Part shown: positions 16,353 through 25,213 of the stretch, one piece after another
Layout of the letters: the number at the start of each line of letters is the position of its first letter
How positions within the stretch are numbered: the stretch's first letter is position 1
Source: Akkermansiaceae bacterium
GTDB lineage: Bacteria > Verrucomicrobiota > Verrucomicrobiia > Verrucomicrobiales > Akkermansiaceae
Direction: 5' to 3'
NCBI GenBank assembly: GCA_022424905.1
Contig: JAKMGP010000346.1
Span: 1-52,340, forward strand
Length of the DNA: 52,340 nucleotides
Made by a program: the position numbers and the translations under genes
Notes under the pieces: generated by a model
What the model was told of the DNA's origin: nothing
The model's input: only the letters and a program-made list of their open reading frames with translations
The model's database searches: none

Positions 16353-18851
16353 TCAGCGAGACCTGAAAATCTCGCTCAGCAATGATTCCTCGACTAAGTC
16401 TGCAAGACCATTGCCCTTGTCCTTTAAGCGCTTCTGAATATCGATTATCGCATAATCATCGATCACTTCCATGTGGCGACCGGTCGCGTAGGTGAGGACG
16501 GTGGTAATTAAGTGTTTTATAAAAACCTCGGACCGGGTTGACACCAAGATATCTCGAAGCTCATGAAAATCTTCAAACTCTTCACCTGATGGCATTTCCC
16601 CGGAGGAATCAACCTTTCGCTTGGGTGCCTTCTTCACGAAAAGTGGCTTGCCTGACCTTCGATAGTGGGTGCGCCATCTTCCTAGTTCATCAAAGTTCTC
16701 AAGCCCGAAACCAAGCGGGTCGATCTTATGATGGCACTCGGCACAAGTCTTCGATTCCCGATGCTTCTCAAGACGCTCGCGCAAGGTAGTCGCTCCTCTA
16801 ATGTCGGGCTCGATAGGCGGCACTTCGTCCGGCGGGGAAGGCGGCACCACCCCCAGAATATTCTCCGACACAAAAACGCCTCGGGTGACAGGGGAAGTAT
16901 CAACACCATTGGCACTCACACTGAGGACAGCTGCCATCCCAAGAATCCCCCCCCTGCGATCTTCTTTATCAAGCTTTACTCGTCTAAACCCATCCTTAAG
17001 CCTCAGAGTCTTCGCCTCGGGAAGTCGGTATACCGCTGCCAGATACTTATCAACAAAAGTAAAATCAGCATCTAATAAAGTGACCACTGACACATTTTTT
17101 TCCAGCAGATGCGCAAAAAAGTGCCAAACCTCACCCTTCATAGATGCCGGCCAATTTTCTGAATAATATCGTCGCGCCCTTTCTCTCGGCGGAGGCATCC
17201 CACCCAAATCGCGAAGATTGAGCCAAGAATCTAAAAAACCTTTCACAAACCCCTTCGAACGATCGTCTTTTAGGAGACGCTTTACTTGTCTCCGAAAAGC
17301 TTCTTCTTCTGTCAATTTGCCAGAAGCCGCCATCGCCAACAATTCCCCGTCTGGGGGCCCTGCCCAAAGCGCATAAGAAAGTCTCGAGGCCAGATCGAAT
17401 GGCTTCAATGCTTGGTCATCTTCCGGGGTGATCTCGCTGAGATAAAAGAAGGACGGTGAACAAAGAATCAGCTTCAAGGTATCAAGTGCAGCCTGACGTG
17501 GCTCCGCTTTTTCATCGATTCGCTTGCCATAAAAATCATGAACTCGCTTTCGGTCAGATTCATTGAGAGGCCTCCGAAATGCCTTCTCCGCAAAGCGATT
17601 CAATTGTTCGAGAGCCTTTTCACTCTTAAATCCTTCTTTCCCGAAAATCGCGATCTCCTCCAGAGTTCCTTTTTCTTCCTTGATTGGTCCACGCACTTTC
17701 ACCTCTGAAATCCGGATATGGGGCAATTTTCCTTCGCGTAGAAGAGAAGCACGGCTTACCCCATTGGAAGGATTCTTAAACTCATGTTTGTAGCGCCTGT
17801 TGAGTTCGAGAACTGACCGCCGGGATTCATAAGGGCCGTTCGGAAAAGTAAACCGCGGCGTCTGACCCTTCTCAAGCCAGACCCTGAACTCAATCCACTC
17901 GGGCTTCTTATCCGGCACAACCGCAGTTGCGAGAATAGGCTCGATACGCTGGGGATAATGAATGTGACCCTTCGTAGCATCGCCCGGAACCACTCCTAGG
18001 GTGAAGGGTTCGCTCAGATCAATTGCGAAGATCTCGGGATCGTAGTGAGTATCGCGGTGCATCCCCTGAACAAGAACCTTGAGATCATAAAGCCCTGAGA
18101 CCGGGACCCCTTCCAGAAAATCTTCGATATGCCCATAGCTCCCCTGCCGAGTGTCGGTATCTGGCTGTTCATAAACGCAGAGATATTTATTCTTAAAAAC
18201 CGCCCGATGCGATCCGGCCAGTTCCTCATACTGTTTAAAGTTGTCTGTAAAATGCCAATCTTTCGCCTTCACCTCTACCTTGCCGAGGCGATTTTCAACT
18301 AAGCGATGAGCAGCCTGAAAATATTGGTCGAGCAAGAAACCTGAAGTCACAAGACTCTCACCAATCGTATCGATATGTTGACTGGTCTTCTCCTTGGGGA
18401 AATCCAAAGTTAACCCTAGGGTGTCGACTCGGCGCCCAAAAAGAACCTCCAAAGTATTTTCATATTCTCGATTCGAGAGCCTCCGCATTACGGTCTTTCC
18501 GCCGTTACTTTCAAAGCGACCACGGGCAGCCTTAACCTCAGATCTCAAAACTCGCAACACCTCTAGCCGATCCTCATCTTGAGGTTGGTCTTTCTCTTTT
18601 GGAGGCATCTCCTTCAGCGTGACCTGATCGATAATCTCACGCGCCATCACGAGATCTTGAATAGTTTCCAAAGGGATCTTCAGGCTCTCAAATTCCCGCT
18701 CTCCTTTTTCCGAGGCAGTATCGTGACAGTCGTAACAATAGCTGTGGAGAAAATCGTCCACGATCTCACGAGACGAAGCCGCGGCTCCAGCAAAAGACGA
18801 GCCCAGCACAAAAAAACTTAGGAATCCAATAATGAACTTTATTTCAGACAT
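16353..18851 (-). CDS. Third exported DUF1592-family protein with two CXXCH motifs (divergent subfamily)
   Basis: The frame can also start at the adjacent GTG (18854); ATG at 18851 gives 832 residues with a signal peptide (about 1-25). The layout is CYDCH (39-43), a DUF1587-like block (VMRRLSNREYENTLEVLFG), a long beta-rich insert of about 230 residues unlike those of the other two copies, DUF1595 (FAEKAFRRPL), DUF1592 (ASRLSYALWAGPPDGE), DUF1588 with CAECH (703-707), and DUF1585 at the C-terminus. In DUF1588 a basic insertion (FVKKAPKRKVDSSG) lengthens the loop after GRW. The gene starts only a few bases after the DUF1552 stop, so the two are almost certainly one transcript. Confidence 0.92.
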   Translation of the reverse strand: MSEIKFIIGFLSFFVLGSSFAGAAASSREIVDDFLHSYCYDCHDTASEKGEREFESLKIPLETIQDLVMAREIIDQVTLKEMPPKEKDQPQDEDRLEVLRVLRSEVKAARGRFESNGGKTVMRRLSNREYENTLEVLFGRRVDTLGLTLDFPKEKTSQHIDTIGESLVTSGFLLDQYFQAAHRLVENRLGKVEVKAKDWHFTDNFKQYEELAGSHRAVFKNKYLCVYEQPDTDTRQGSYGHIEDFLEGVPVSGLYDLKVLVQGMHRDTHYDPEIFAIDLSEPFTLGVVPGDATKGHIHYPQRIEPILATAVVPDKKPEWIEFRVWLEKGQTPRFTFPNGPYESRRSVLELNRRYKHEFKNPSNGVSRASLLREGKLPHIRISEVKVRGPIKEEKGTLEEIAIFGKEGFKSEKALEQLNRFAEKAFRRPLNESDRKRVHDFYGKRIDEKAEPRQAALDTLKLILCSPSFFYLSEITPEDDQALKPFDLASRLSYALWAGPPDGELLAMAASGKLTEEEAFRRQVKRLLKDDRSKGFVKGFLDSWLNLRDLGGMPPPRERARRYYSENWPASMKGEVWHFFAHLLEKNVSVVTLLDADFTFVDKYLAAVYRLPEAKTLRLKDGFRRVKLDKEDRRGGILGMAAVLSVSANGVDTSPVTRGVFVSENILGVVPPSPPDEVPPIEPDIRGATTLRERLEKHRESKTCAECHHKIDPLGFGLENFDELGRWRTHYRRSGKPLFVKKAPKRKVDSSGEMPSGEEFEDFHELRDILVSTRSEVFIKHLITTVLTYATGRHMEVIDDYAIIDIQKRLKDKGNGLADLVEESLLSEIFRSR

Positions 18852-18857
18852 CACCAG

Positions 18858-20141
18858 CTAAGAGAATCGACCAGTGCTGTTTCCAAAGGAATCAGTCTCG
18901 ATACCCATGCGCTGCGCCAAGTCAACGTAGAGATTGCACAGGCGAACTTTATTGATGCCCTTGGACTCGACTTTCTTAAAATCTCCATGCTTGTATCCAC
19001 CTCCGGCCACAATGACTGGGAGATCGGAATTGGTGTGGGAATTCCCACTGCCGATTCCACTTCCGAAAAGGACCGAAGTCGAATCGAGAAGAGTCCCTTC
19101 ACCGTCCTGAATCGATTGAAGACGACCAAGGAATTTTGCATACTGTTCGATTTGGTAGGTCTCTAACTTGATCAGGTCGGCAATAGCATCTGCCTTATTA
19201 CCGTGGTGTGACAGGCTGTGATAGGATTTATCGATCCCAAGATTTTGAGGCAGGAAAGATCCACCGATCTCGAGAGTGGCGATCCGGGTTGAATCAGTTT
19301 GAAGTGCAAGTGCGATCAATTCGTAAAGGATCGGCAGGTCATCTACCGTATTCTTATTCGCTGGTTTATCGAGCGGGGCATTAGGTTTCGGATGGTCAGC
19401 CCAGCGGCGGCGTAATTCGATACGTTTCTCCACGTCACGAATCGAGGTGAAATATTCGTCTAGCTTTTCGCGATCCTCAAGGTTCACTTTTTTGGAAAGT
19501 CCTTTTGCCTCATCATTGACAGCATCAAGAATAGATTTCTGGAGTCTGTTCTCACCCTTACGCTCCAGCCTCCGTTTCGGACTATCATTAGAAAAAAGAC
19601 GATCAAAGAGATCGCTAGGATTTGTGATTGGAGGTACTCGCACCCCCGATCGGGTCCACGACAGCTGACATCCCCCGTGAATCCCACCTTCTGATCCAAC
19701 TGTCAGCGAAGGGAAGCGAGTTTGGTTACCAACTTTTTCAGCAAGATATTGATCAATCGTAACATTCCCGTTCTTCCGGTCCCGAGCTTCAGAATGAAGC
19801 ACACCAGACAAGAAGGAATGAACCGCAAAGTGCCCTCCTCTAATTCCATGATCAAGACCACGATAAACAGTCATTTTGTTCCTGAGCGGCTCAAGCGGCT
19901 TAAGCAAAATTGTCGATTCATATTCACGGCCTTCAATTGAAGGAAAGAAACTTTTCTGCTGGAAACCAAGAAGGTTTCCGACCGCCACGAAACGCCGTGC
20001 GCCAATCCCAGCTCCTTGGGTAGCGTGGACAGTTGCCAGCGAATTAGCAGTCTTTGCTAGTAACGAAGATAAACCAGGTAGGGCAAGCGAAGCCCCTGCT
20101 GAAGTCAAAAAAAAGCGGCGGCGATTTAGGGCGGATCTCAT
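18858..20141 (-). CDS. Second Tat-exported DUF1552-family protein
   Basis: This 427-residue protein starts with a twin-arginine signal, NRRRFFLTSAGASLALPGL (residues 6-24), a good fit to S/TRRxFLK. The body follows the DUF1552 plan: FVAVGNLLGFQ, the Gly/His-rich YRGLDHGIRGGHFAVHSFL, GVRVPPITNPSDLFDRLF, KLDEYFTSIRDVEKRIELR, and the C-terminal LFGSGIGSGNSHTNSDLP plus Gly-rich turn. It is the partner of the DUF1592 gene directly downstream. The upstream regulator gene ends 26 bp before its start, so regulator, DUF1552 and DUF1592 genes may form one operon. The enzymatic role is unknown. Confidence 0.92.
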   Translation of the reverse strand: MRSALNRRRFFLTSAGASLALPGLSSLLAKTANSLATVHATQGAGIGARRFVAVGNLLGFQQKSFFPSIEGREYESTILLKPLEPLRNKMTVYRGLDHGIRGGHFAVHSFLSGVLHSEARDRKNGNVTIDQYLAEKVGNQTRFPSLTVGSEGGIHGGCQLSWTRSGVRVPPITNPSDLFDRLFSNDSPKRRLERKGENRLQKSILDAVNDEAKGLSKKVNLEDREKLDEYFTSIRDVEKRIELRRRWADHPKPNAPLDKPANKNTVDDLPILYELIALALQTDSTRIATLEIGGSFLPQNLGIDKSYHSLSHHGNKADAIADLIKLETYQIEQYAKFLGRLQSIQDGEGTLLDSTSVLFGSGIGSGNSHTNSDLPVIVAGGGYKHGDFKKVESKGINKVRLCNLYVDLAQRMGIETDSFGNSTGRFS

Positions 20142-20167
20142 GGAGTTTATAAACTACGGATAAGAGA

Positions 20168-20836
20168 TCAACTGACTTTCACAACCAGCAAAGATCGCGA
20201 CGCGGAATTTGAAATTTCGAGAATCTCTTTATTTCCTTCTAAGGTAAGACTCAGTGTCCCCGCCATCGCATTTACCGAAGACAAAACGAACTCGGTTCCC
20301 GGAAGGAGCTTTAGCTCAGAAAGCCATTGCAGAAAACCCGGCTGATCCTCCCGAACACGCTTCAAAATATAATGACCGGGCTGGCAATCCGCCAAGGTAG
20401 CCGTTCCTTCCTGCGTAATCTTACCATCGGGACTGGGGATGGGAGAACCATGCGGGTCATGAGTAGGATGATGCAACATCTCGTCCATCCTCTTTAGAAG
20501 ACGATCAGAAACCACGTGTTCTAGCTCCTCAGCGTCGTCATGGACCTCCGCCCAGTCCAGCTTCATTACTTCCACCAAAAAAGTTTCGATAAGACGATGC
20601 CTTCGCAAGACTTGCATCGCGGCTTTACGGCCTTCTTCCTTAAGACGGACCCCACGACGCGGTCGATATTCGACTAAGCCCTTTTTTTCGAGCTGATTCA
20701 TCATCGTTGTTGCTGTCCCAGGTGTCACCGAAAGCTTTTCAGCAACGTGACCAATCAAAACAAGTCCACCCCCATCGAGCGCCCCCTGAAGGGACCAGAT
20801 TGCTTTGAGGTAATTTTCGACAGTGCTGGAAGGCAT
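20168..20836 (-). CDS. DtxR/MntR-family metal-dependent transcriptional regulator with FeoA-like C-terminal domain
   Basis: This 222-residue protein has a winged HTH (about 1-65: TVENYLKAIWSL, LSVTPGTATTMMNQLEKKGL), a dimerisation/metal domain (about 66-135) and an SH3/FeoA-like C-terminal domain (about 145-222). Likely metal ligands are H80, E84, H99, E103, E106 and H107 (VHDDAEELEHVVSD). E103 replaces the DtxR cysteine, as in manganese-type MntR. However, position 8 is Asn instead of Asp (MntR) or Met (DtxR), and position 11 is Lys instead of MntR Glu, so metal choice cannot be read with confidence. Family members repress metal uptake or stress genes. It lies between HU and a DUF1552-DUF1592 pair on the same strand. 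Confidence 0.9.
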   Translation of the reverse strand: MPSSTVENYLKAIWSLQGALDGGGLVLIGHVAEKLSVTPGTATTMMNQLEKKGLVEYRPRRGVRLKEEGRKAAMQVLRRHRLIETFLVEVMKLDWAEVHDDAEELEHVVSDRLLKRMDEMLHHPTHDPHGSPIPSPDGKITQEGTATLADCQPGHYILKRVREDQPGFLQWLSELKLLPGTEFVLSSVNAMAGTLSLTLEGNKEILEISNSASRSLLVVKVS

Positions 20837-20883
20837 CTCTAGGCGGAAGAGTATCCAAGTTTCTTGAGATTACGAGACGAAAC

Positions 20884-20917
20884 AAAAAGCCCGGACTACT
20901 CTCGAAGTAGACCGGGC
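20884..20917 (-). terminator. Intrinsic terminator of the HU gene
   Basis: On the minus strand a 12-13 bp stem (AGCCCGG then TCTACT, pairing with AGTAGTCCGGGCT, one mismatch) has a short loop and is followed by TTTTTG. It lies about 40 bp after the HU stop. Only 47 bp remain to the regulator start, so the regulator needs a compact promoter or read-through. Confidence 0.85.
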
Positions 20918-20958
20918 TGGGTATTTTGATTAGGAAGTCTAAGGACCTAAAAGGAAAC

Positions 20959-21234
20959 CTAGAGCGACTTCTTAAGAGTCGAAGAAGGCTTGAAACCAAC
21001 TGACTTGGAAGCATTGATTTGCATTGCTTCGCCTGTCTTTGGATTGCGTCCCATACGGGCCGCACGATTCTTAACCTCAAAAGTTCCGAATCCAATAATT
21101 TGGACCTTGGTATCTGATTTCACACCTGCGGCGATGGAGTCAAGAACGGCAGCGACGGAGTCTTCCGCCTGACGCTTGGTTGCTTCATTTCCGAGGGCTT
21201 TCTGGACTGCTTCAATTAGTTCACCTTTATTCAT
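20959..21234 (-). CDS. HU/IHF-family nucleoid DNA-binding protein
   Basis: The frame extends to 21276, but ATG at 21234 (MNKGELIEAV) gives 91 residues, the normal HU length and N-terminus. The DNA-binding signature GFGTFEVKNRAARMGRNP leads into the beta-arm, and the protein ends in basic residues (SSTLKKSL). It bends and compacts DNA as a dimer. HU versus IHF cannot be decided from one subunit; the arm (GRNPKTGE) is HU-like. It is followed by a strong terminator and sits divergently from the C92 hydrolase gene across an AT-rich stretch of about 180 bp. Confidence 0.95.
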   Translation of the reverse strand: MNKGELIEAVQKALGNEATKRQAEDSVAAVLDSIAAGVKSDTKVQIIGFGTFEVKNRAARMGRNPKTGEAMQINASKSVGFKPSSTLKKSL

Positions 21235-21411
21235 AGCGGGAGGATCATCCTGCAGGAGAATATTTTGTAAAGCCAAAATAAACCTGAATCCCTTTATTTA
21301 TAGGGGTTGACGCACCTACGAGTTTTATGATGAACCCTTTTCACCTCAAATACGTGTGCGCCTAGAGTTATTAGATCGCCAAAATAAATAATTTTTTAAT
21401 ACTTGAAGTTG

Positions 21412-22734
21412 ATGGATCGATTGCCGGACGAAGTATTACTATCTTCCTGCCATATTTTACGGGGAATCCGAGCCACCTTGCCCGACAGAAAGAACCTCGC
21501 TCAAGAAATTGAAGATGCCGATCGCGCGCAAAGACGGGGCTACTACCTTCCAGATGAAGACGAGCGCCTTCGCGAGACTTACCTGAAATATCTTTCGGGT
21601 CGCTCTATTCTCTGGCAGATGATCGACGATTTGAGCCCCTTTTTAAAATCGAAAGACCTAAGAATTTTTGGCCTCGCTTTTTGTGCCGCTTCTATACTCA
21701 TGCGGAGTTCAAGTTACCTTATTGGACTTGCCAAGGAACGACCCGTTGTTTTGGCCAAACTCGATGAAGCCGAGCCGAGATATCAAATTCCCCGGAAGAC
21801 TTTCACCAAAATCTACCACAACCTGAGTTCGACCCGAAACCAATGGCGCTACCGTCAGGCTCGTAATTTTTACGAGAATAATCGAACGCAAATTGATAAA
21901 GCTCTTCAAGACTCGGACATGCAGGACATTGCCATGTGCCTCGTGAACGAAGAACCGTATTTTGATCAAAGCAAAAGGAACCTTTTCAGCTCGCTGCTCA
22001 CCTACCGAAGCTACTCGCTGACCCGTCGAACCAGCTCCGGTTACACAAAGGTGATGTTCCACTTATTCCGCCTTAGCGGCTCTGTAATTGCCGATATGAA
22101 GCAACCTTTTGTTAAGCCTTCAGGGCAAGGCAAACGAGTCACAACGAAAATCATCGATCAGATCCGAGACACCATTCAACCGGGTGACATCTTTGTCACC
22201 CGCCACGATGATGCCATGAGCAATTTCTTTCTCCCGGGGTTCTGGCCTCATGCCGCACTTTACATCGGACCACTATCTAGCCGGAACGATCTAGGTATTC
22301 CCGTTCATCGCGATCACTCAGCCGATGTCCTTGAGGCCAAAAAGGACGGCGTCAAACTGCGAAAAATTGAAGAAACCCTAGCGGTAGACTCCTTCGTGAT
22401 TCTTCGTCCCAAGGTTTCGGCGGAAGAACTTCAGCAAGCTCTAGAAAAAGCACTGACCCATGAGGGGAAGCACTACGATTTTGCCTTCGATTTCCGGAAA
22501 GCAGAACGCTTGTGCTGCACTGAAGTCGTCTATCGGGCTTTTCACGGAATCGGACGGTGGAACCTCAGGCTTATCAAACAAAGCGGCCACCTCGCTCTAC
22601 CTGCAGAAGAATTGATCCGTCAGGGCCTGCAGAAAGAACTCATTGATGTCGCTATGATTTTCGGAGTGCATGGAGACACCGTCGAAGTAGGCACGAAGGC
22701 CAGAGATCTCCTTTTATCCACCCTAAAAGACTGA
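21412..22734 (+). CDS. YiiX/YebB-like (peptidase C92 family) permuted papain-fold hydrolase with long N-terminal region
   Basis: An in-frame TTG lies at 21403, but I prefer ATG at 21412 (440 residues). The C-terminal part (about 250-400) fits the circularly permuted papain-like C92/YiiX fold: [14 protein letters not shown]280 in [11 protein letters not shown]308 in [10 protein letters not shown], then the nucleophile in [13 protein letters not shown] (C368 or C369). In permuted enzymes the His precedes the Cys, as here. Relatives are amidases or acyl hydrolases of uncertain substrate. The first 240 residues are helix-rich and charged, with no known domain I can name and a weakly hydrophobic patch near 85-105. 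No signal peptide is evident. aroC follows after 50 bp. Confidence 0.8.
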   Translation: MDRLPDEVLLSSCHILRGIRATLPDRKNLAQEIEDADRAQRRGYYLPDEDERLRETYLKYLSGRSILWQMIDDLSPFLKSKDLRIFGLAFCAASILMRSSSYLIGLAKERPVVLAKLDEAEPRYQIPRKTFTKIYHNLSSTRNQWRYRQARNFYENNRTQIDKALQDSDMQDIAMCLVNEEPYFDQSKRNLFSSLLTYRSYSLTRRTSSGYTKVMFHLFRLSGSVIADMKQPFVKPSGQGKRVTTKIIDQIRDTIQPGDIFVTRHDDAMSNFFLPGFWPHAALYIGPLSSRNDLGIPVHRDHSADVLEAKKDGVKLRKIEETLAVDSFVILRPKVSAEELQQALEKALTHEGKHYDFAFDFRKAERLCCTEVVYRAFHGIGRWNLRLIKQSGHLALPAEELIRQGLQKELIDVAMIFGVHGDTVEVGTKARDLLLSTLKD

Positions 22735-22784
22735 ATCTTCGCCTCACTCTTGCCCGATCAAAATCCGCTGCTAGTCTCTCATCC

Positions 22785-23870
22785 ATGTCCAGCCAACTCG
22801 GTCAACTTTTTCGCATTTCAACCTTCGGTGAATCCCACGGAGGTGGAGTCGGTGTTGTCATCGACGGCTGCCCACCCCTCATTACTTTATCGGAACCCGA
22901 TCTCCAAATCGAACTCGATAGGCGTCGCCCGGGTCAATCTGAGGTCACGACACCAAGAAACGAGGCAGATCAATGCGAGATTCTCTCCGGAACCTTTGAA
23001 GGCAAAACCTTGGGATCACCCATCGCCATTTTGGTCCGCAACAAGGATCACCGCCCCGAAGCTTACTCGGAAATGTCCGAGAAATATCGCCCATCCCACG
23101 CGGATTACACATATGATGCTAAATTTGGCACACGTAACTGGCAGGGCGGTGGAAGGTCGTCAGCTCGGGAGACAATTGGCAGGGTCGCAGCTGCTGCTGT
23201 CGCAAAGAAAGTCATCAAACACTTCTATCCAGACTTGGAAGCTCTAGCGTGGGTGAAATCAATTCAAAATATTAAAGGTAAGGTCGATCCACTAACGGTC
23301 ACAGCAGCAGAAATTGAATCCAATATCGTCCGAACCGGTGATCCTGATACGGCCGAGAAAATGATCGATCGTATTAAAGAGATCCGTTCAGAGGGCAATT
23401 CCATCGGAGGAGTGATCGAAGGCGTCATCCGGGGATGCCCTCCCGGATTAGGGGAACCAATTTTTGATCGTCTGGAAGCTGACCTCGCAAAAGCAATGCT
23501 CTCCATTCCCGCAACTAAGGGCTTCGAGGTGGGGTCCGGATTTTCAGGAACAACCCTGACCGGTGCCGACCATAACGATCATTTTTATATGGAAGGTAAA
23601 AAAGTTCGCACCCATACGAATAACTCAGGTGGGGTTCAGGGCGGCATTTCAAATGGCGAGCCAATTCTCTTTCGCGTCGCTTTTAAGCCCACCGCCACCA
23701 TCATGTCGGCCCAGCCAACGGTTTCAAAAGACCGTGAAGATACCGAACTGAAGGGACGTGGCCGTCATGACGCCTGCGTCCTTCCTCGAGCAGTTCCTAT
23801 TGTCGAAGCCATGACGAACTTAATCCTCTGCGACCACCTTCTTCGCCACCGGGCGCTCTGCCAAAGCTAG
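22785..23870 (+). CDS. aroC: Chorismate synthase
   Basis: This enzyme catalyses the last shikimate-pathway step, 5-enolpyruvylshikimate-3-phosphate to chorismate, with reduced FMN. At 361 residues the length is normal. Signatures are [17 protein letters not shown] (about 14-30), [33 protein letters not shown] (about 116-131), and the C-terminal [20 protein letters not shown]. It follows the C92 hydrolase gene on the same strand by 50 bp, but no functional link is apparent. Its stop is 3 bp from that of the convergent papain-fold gene. Confidence 0.97.
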   Translation: MSSQLGQLFRISTFGESHGGGVGVVIDGCPPLITLSEPDLQIELDRRRPGQSEVTTPRNEADQCEILSGTFEGKTLGSPIAILVRNKDHRPEAYSEMSEKYRPSHADYTYDAKFGTRNWQGGGRSSARETIGRVAAAAVAKKVIKHFYPDLEALAWVKSIQNIKGKVDPLTVTAAEIESNIVRTGDPDTAEKMIDRIKEIRSEGNSIGGVIEGVIRGCPPGLGEPIFDRLEADLAKAMLSIPATKGFEVGSGFSGTTLTGADHNDHFYMEGKKVRTHTNNSGGVQGGISNGEPILFRVAFKPTATIMSAQPTVSKDREDTELKGRGRHDACVLPRAVPIVEAMTNLILCDHLLRHRALCQS

Positions 23871-23873
23871 AAA

Positions 23874-25148
23874 TTAGGGGCGGAAAGAAAAAGTCAAATC
23901 AGCGGTATGGGAAATCTCGCTCACCAGCATTCGTCGCGGTTTAGACATCCCCTCCCAACTCTCTAGAAAAATAACTTCCCGGCGCTCGTCGTTGTATCCC
24001 ACAATGACCGAAGCATGAAGTGGTGAACGCTTCTTTTTTGAGGGCATTTCTTTTTCCGAAGGTCTTTCGAACCTTTGATCTTTCCCCGCGAGAAAATCAC
24101 GCGATATTCGCGTGTGCAATTGATCGCGCTGACGGTCCCAGCGCCGCCAAACAATGACCGGCATCCCAGCCCGAATCGAGCGCCTCACAATTTCATGATC
24201 GTAGTCACTTGTCCGATTAAGATTAAAACGTGCCTCCCGGGCCACCGAGCTGTAAAGCCCAAGCATATCCGAACCCGCCGCAGAACCCGTGTTCTGAAAT
24301 TTCCCGGCAACCGCAAGCCAATCTTCATCCAGATGCAGGCCAAGATAACGTGCTACCATCACAAGAGTATTGAGTCCACAATAGGGCCGATATCCCTGCG
24401 GCACGACCTCTACTTTATTAAGAACTACATCTCCCCGGCCAGTCTCAGTGACCTTAGTAGAAAGGGCCTTGAGACGGTCCCTAATTCCTAATTCTTCTTG
24501 GGAAGCATCAAGCCAAGATTTAGAAGCACTTTCCCTTTTTCTCAGTCTAACTCTTAACAACCGATCCTTGGCCTCAAGCAACTGAATTAAGAGCCCTGAT
24601 TCTTTGTGTTCAAACTGACGATAGATCGCTCGCAACCCCCGGGTCCTCCCCCGCTTAAAATCCCGAGGCCTCTTATCAATCTCTTTAAGATTGTCCTCAA
24701 GCGCCCCGGCGGTGCGGATGTAGAATTCCTCGAACTGAATTTTCCGTTGTTCGACACGTTCTTGCAAGAGAGTCGCCGCTTGTTCAGCAGACATCCCATC
24801 GGGAACCCGACGATCAAGATAACCGAAAAATGATCCGGCATCAGCAAACGTAATCTGAAGTTCTTCAAGTTGCCCATCCCGTTTCGAAGCCCGCACGAGA
24901 AGAGTCTGAACACCAAAAACCTTGGGACGAGCCCTCAAATAAGCCGAACTGACATTGAAGATTCCGGCATCGGCTTCCCATTCACCAGGCAAGGCCTTCG
25001 AACCATCCCAAACGCCCAAATCTAGTAAACCAGCGGTAATATCCTTCTCATTAAGCGGACTATCATGTTTCGCAAGCGCTCCAAGAACTGCATTGGGAAT
25101 AGCCTGGATCGGAACCATCAAACCCCACATAAAAAAAGCCACTTTCAT
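23874..25148 (-). CDS. Exported C39/papain-fold peptidase-like protein
   Basis: The frame is open to 25190; ATG at 25148 places a signal peptide at the N-terminus (MKVAFFMWGLMVPIQA), giving 424 residues. An N-terminal alpha/beta region and a charged helical middle (about 120-220) precede a papain-like C-terminal domain. The nucleophile would be C257 in GYRPYCGLNTLVMVARYL and the His H378 in LHASVIVGYN. The strand that normally carries Asn (NSWG) reads LESWEG, so the third residue would be Glu (E396). This resembles C39-like cysteine peptidases, but the substitution may lower or change activity. It is the last gene behind the ompH-lpxD cluster, 65 bp after the preceding gene, which suggests a periplasmic envelope role. 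Confidence 0.7.
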   Translation of the reverse strand: MKVAFFMWGLMVPIQAIPNAVLGALAKHDSPLNEKDITAGLLDLGVWDGSKALPGEWEADAGIFNVSSAYLRARPKVFGVQTLLVRASKRDGQLEELQITFADAGSFFGYLDRRVPDGMSAEQAATLLQERVEQRKIQFEEFYIRTAGALEDNLKEIDKRPRDFKRGRTRGLRAIYRQFEHKESGLLIQLLEAKDRLLRVRLRKRESASKSWLDASQEELGIRDRLKALSTKVTETGRGDVVLNKVEVVPQGYRPYCGLNTLVMVARYLGLHLDEDWLAVAGKFQNTGSAAGSDMLGLYSSVAREARFNLNRTSDYDHEIVRRSIRAGMPVIVWRRWDRQRDQLHTRISRDFLAGKDQRFERPSEKEMPSKKKRSPLHASVIVGYNDERREVIFLESWEGMSKPRRMLVSEISHTADLTFSFRP

Positions 25149-25213
25149 GTGGTGTCGAAAACACCAATGGAAATGGCCCTGTAACATCAATCTTCAAAAA
25201 TTTTGAGTTGATC

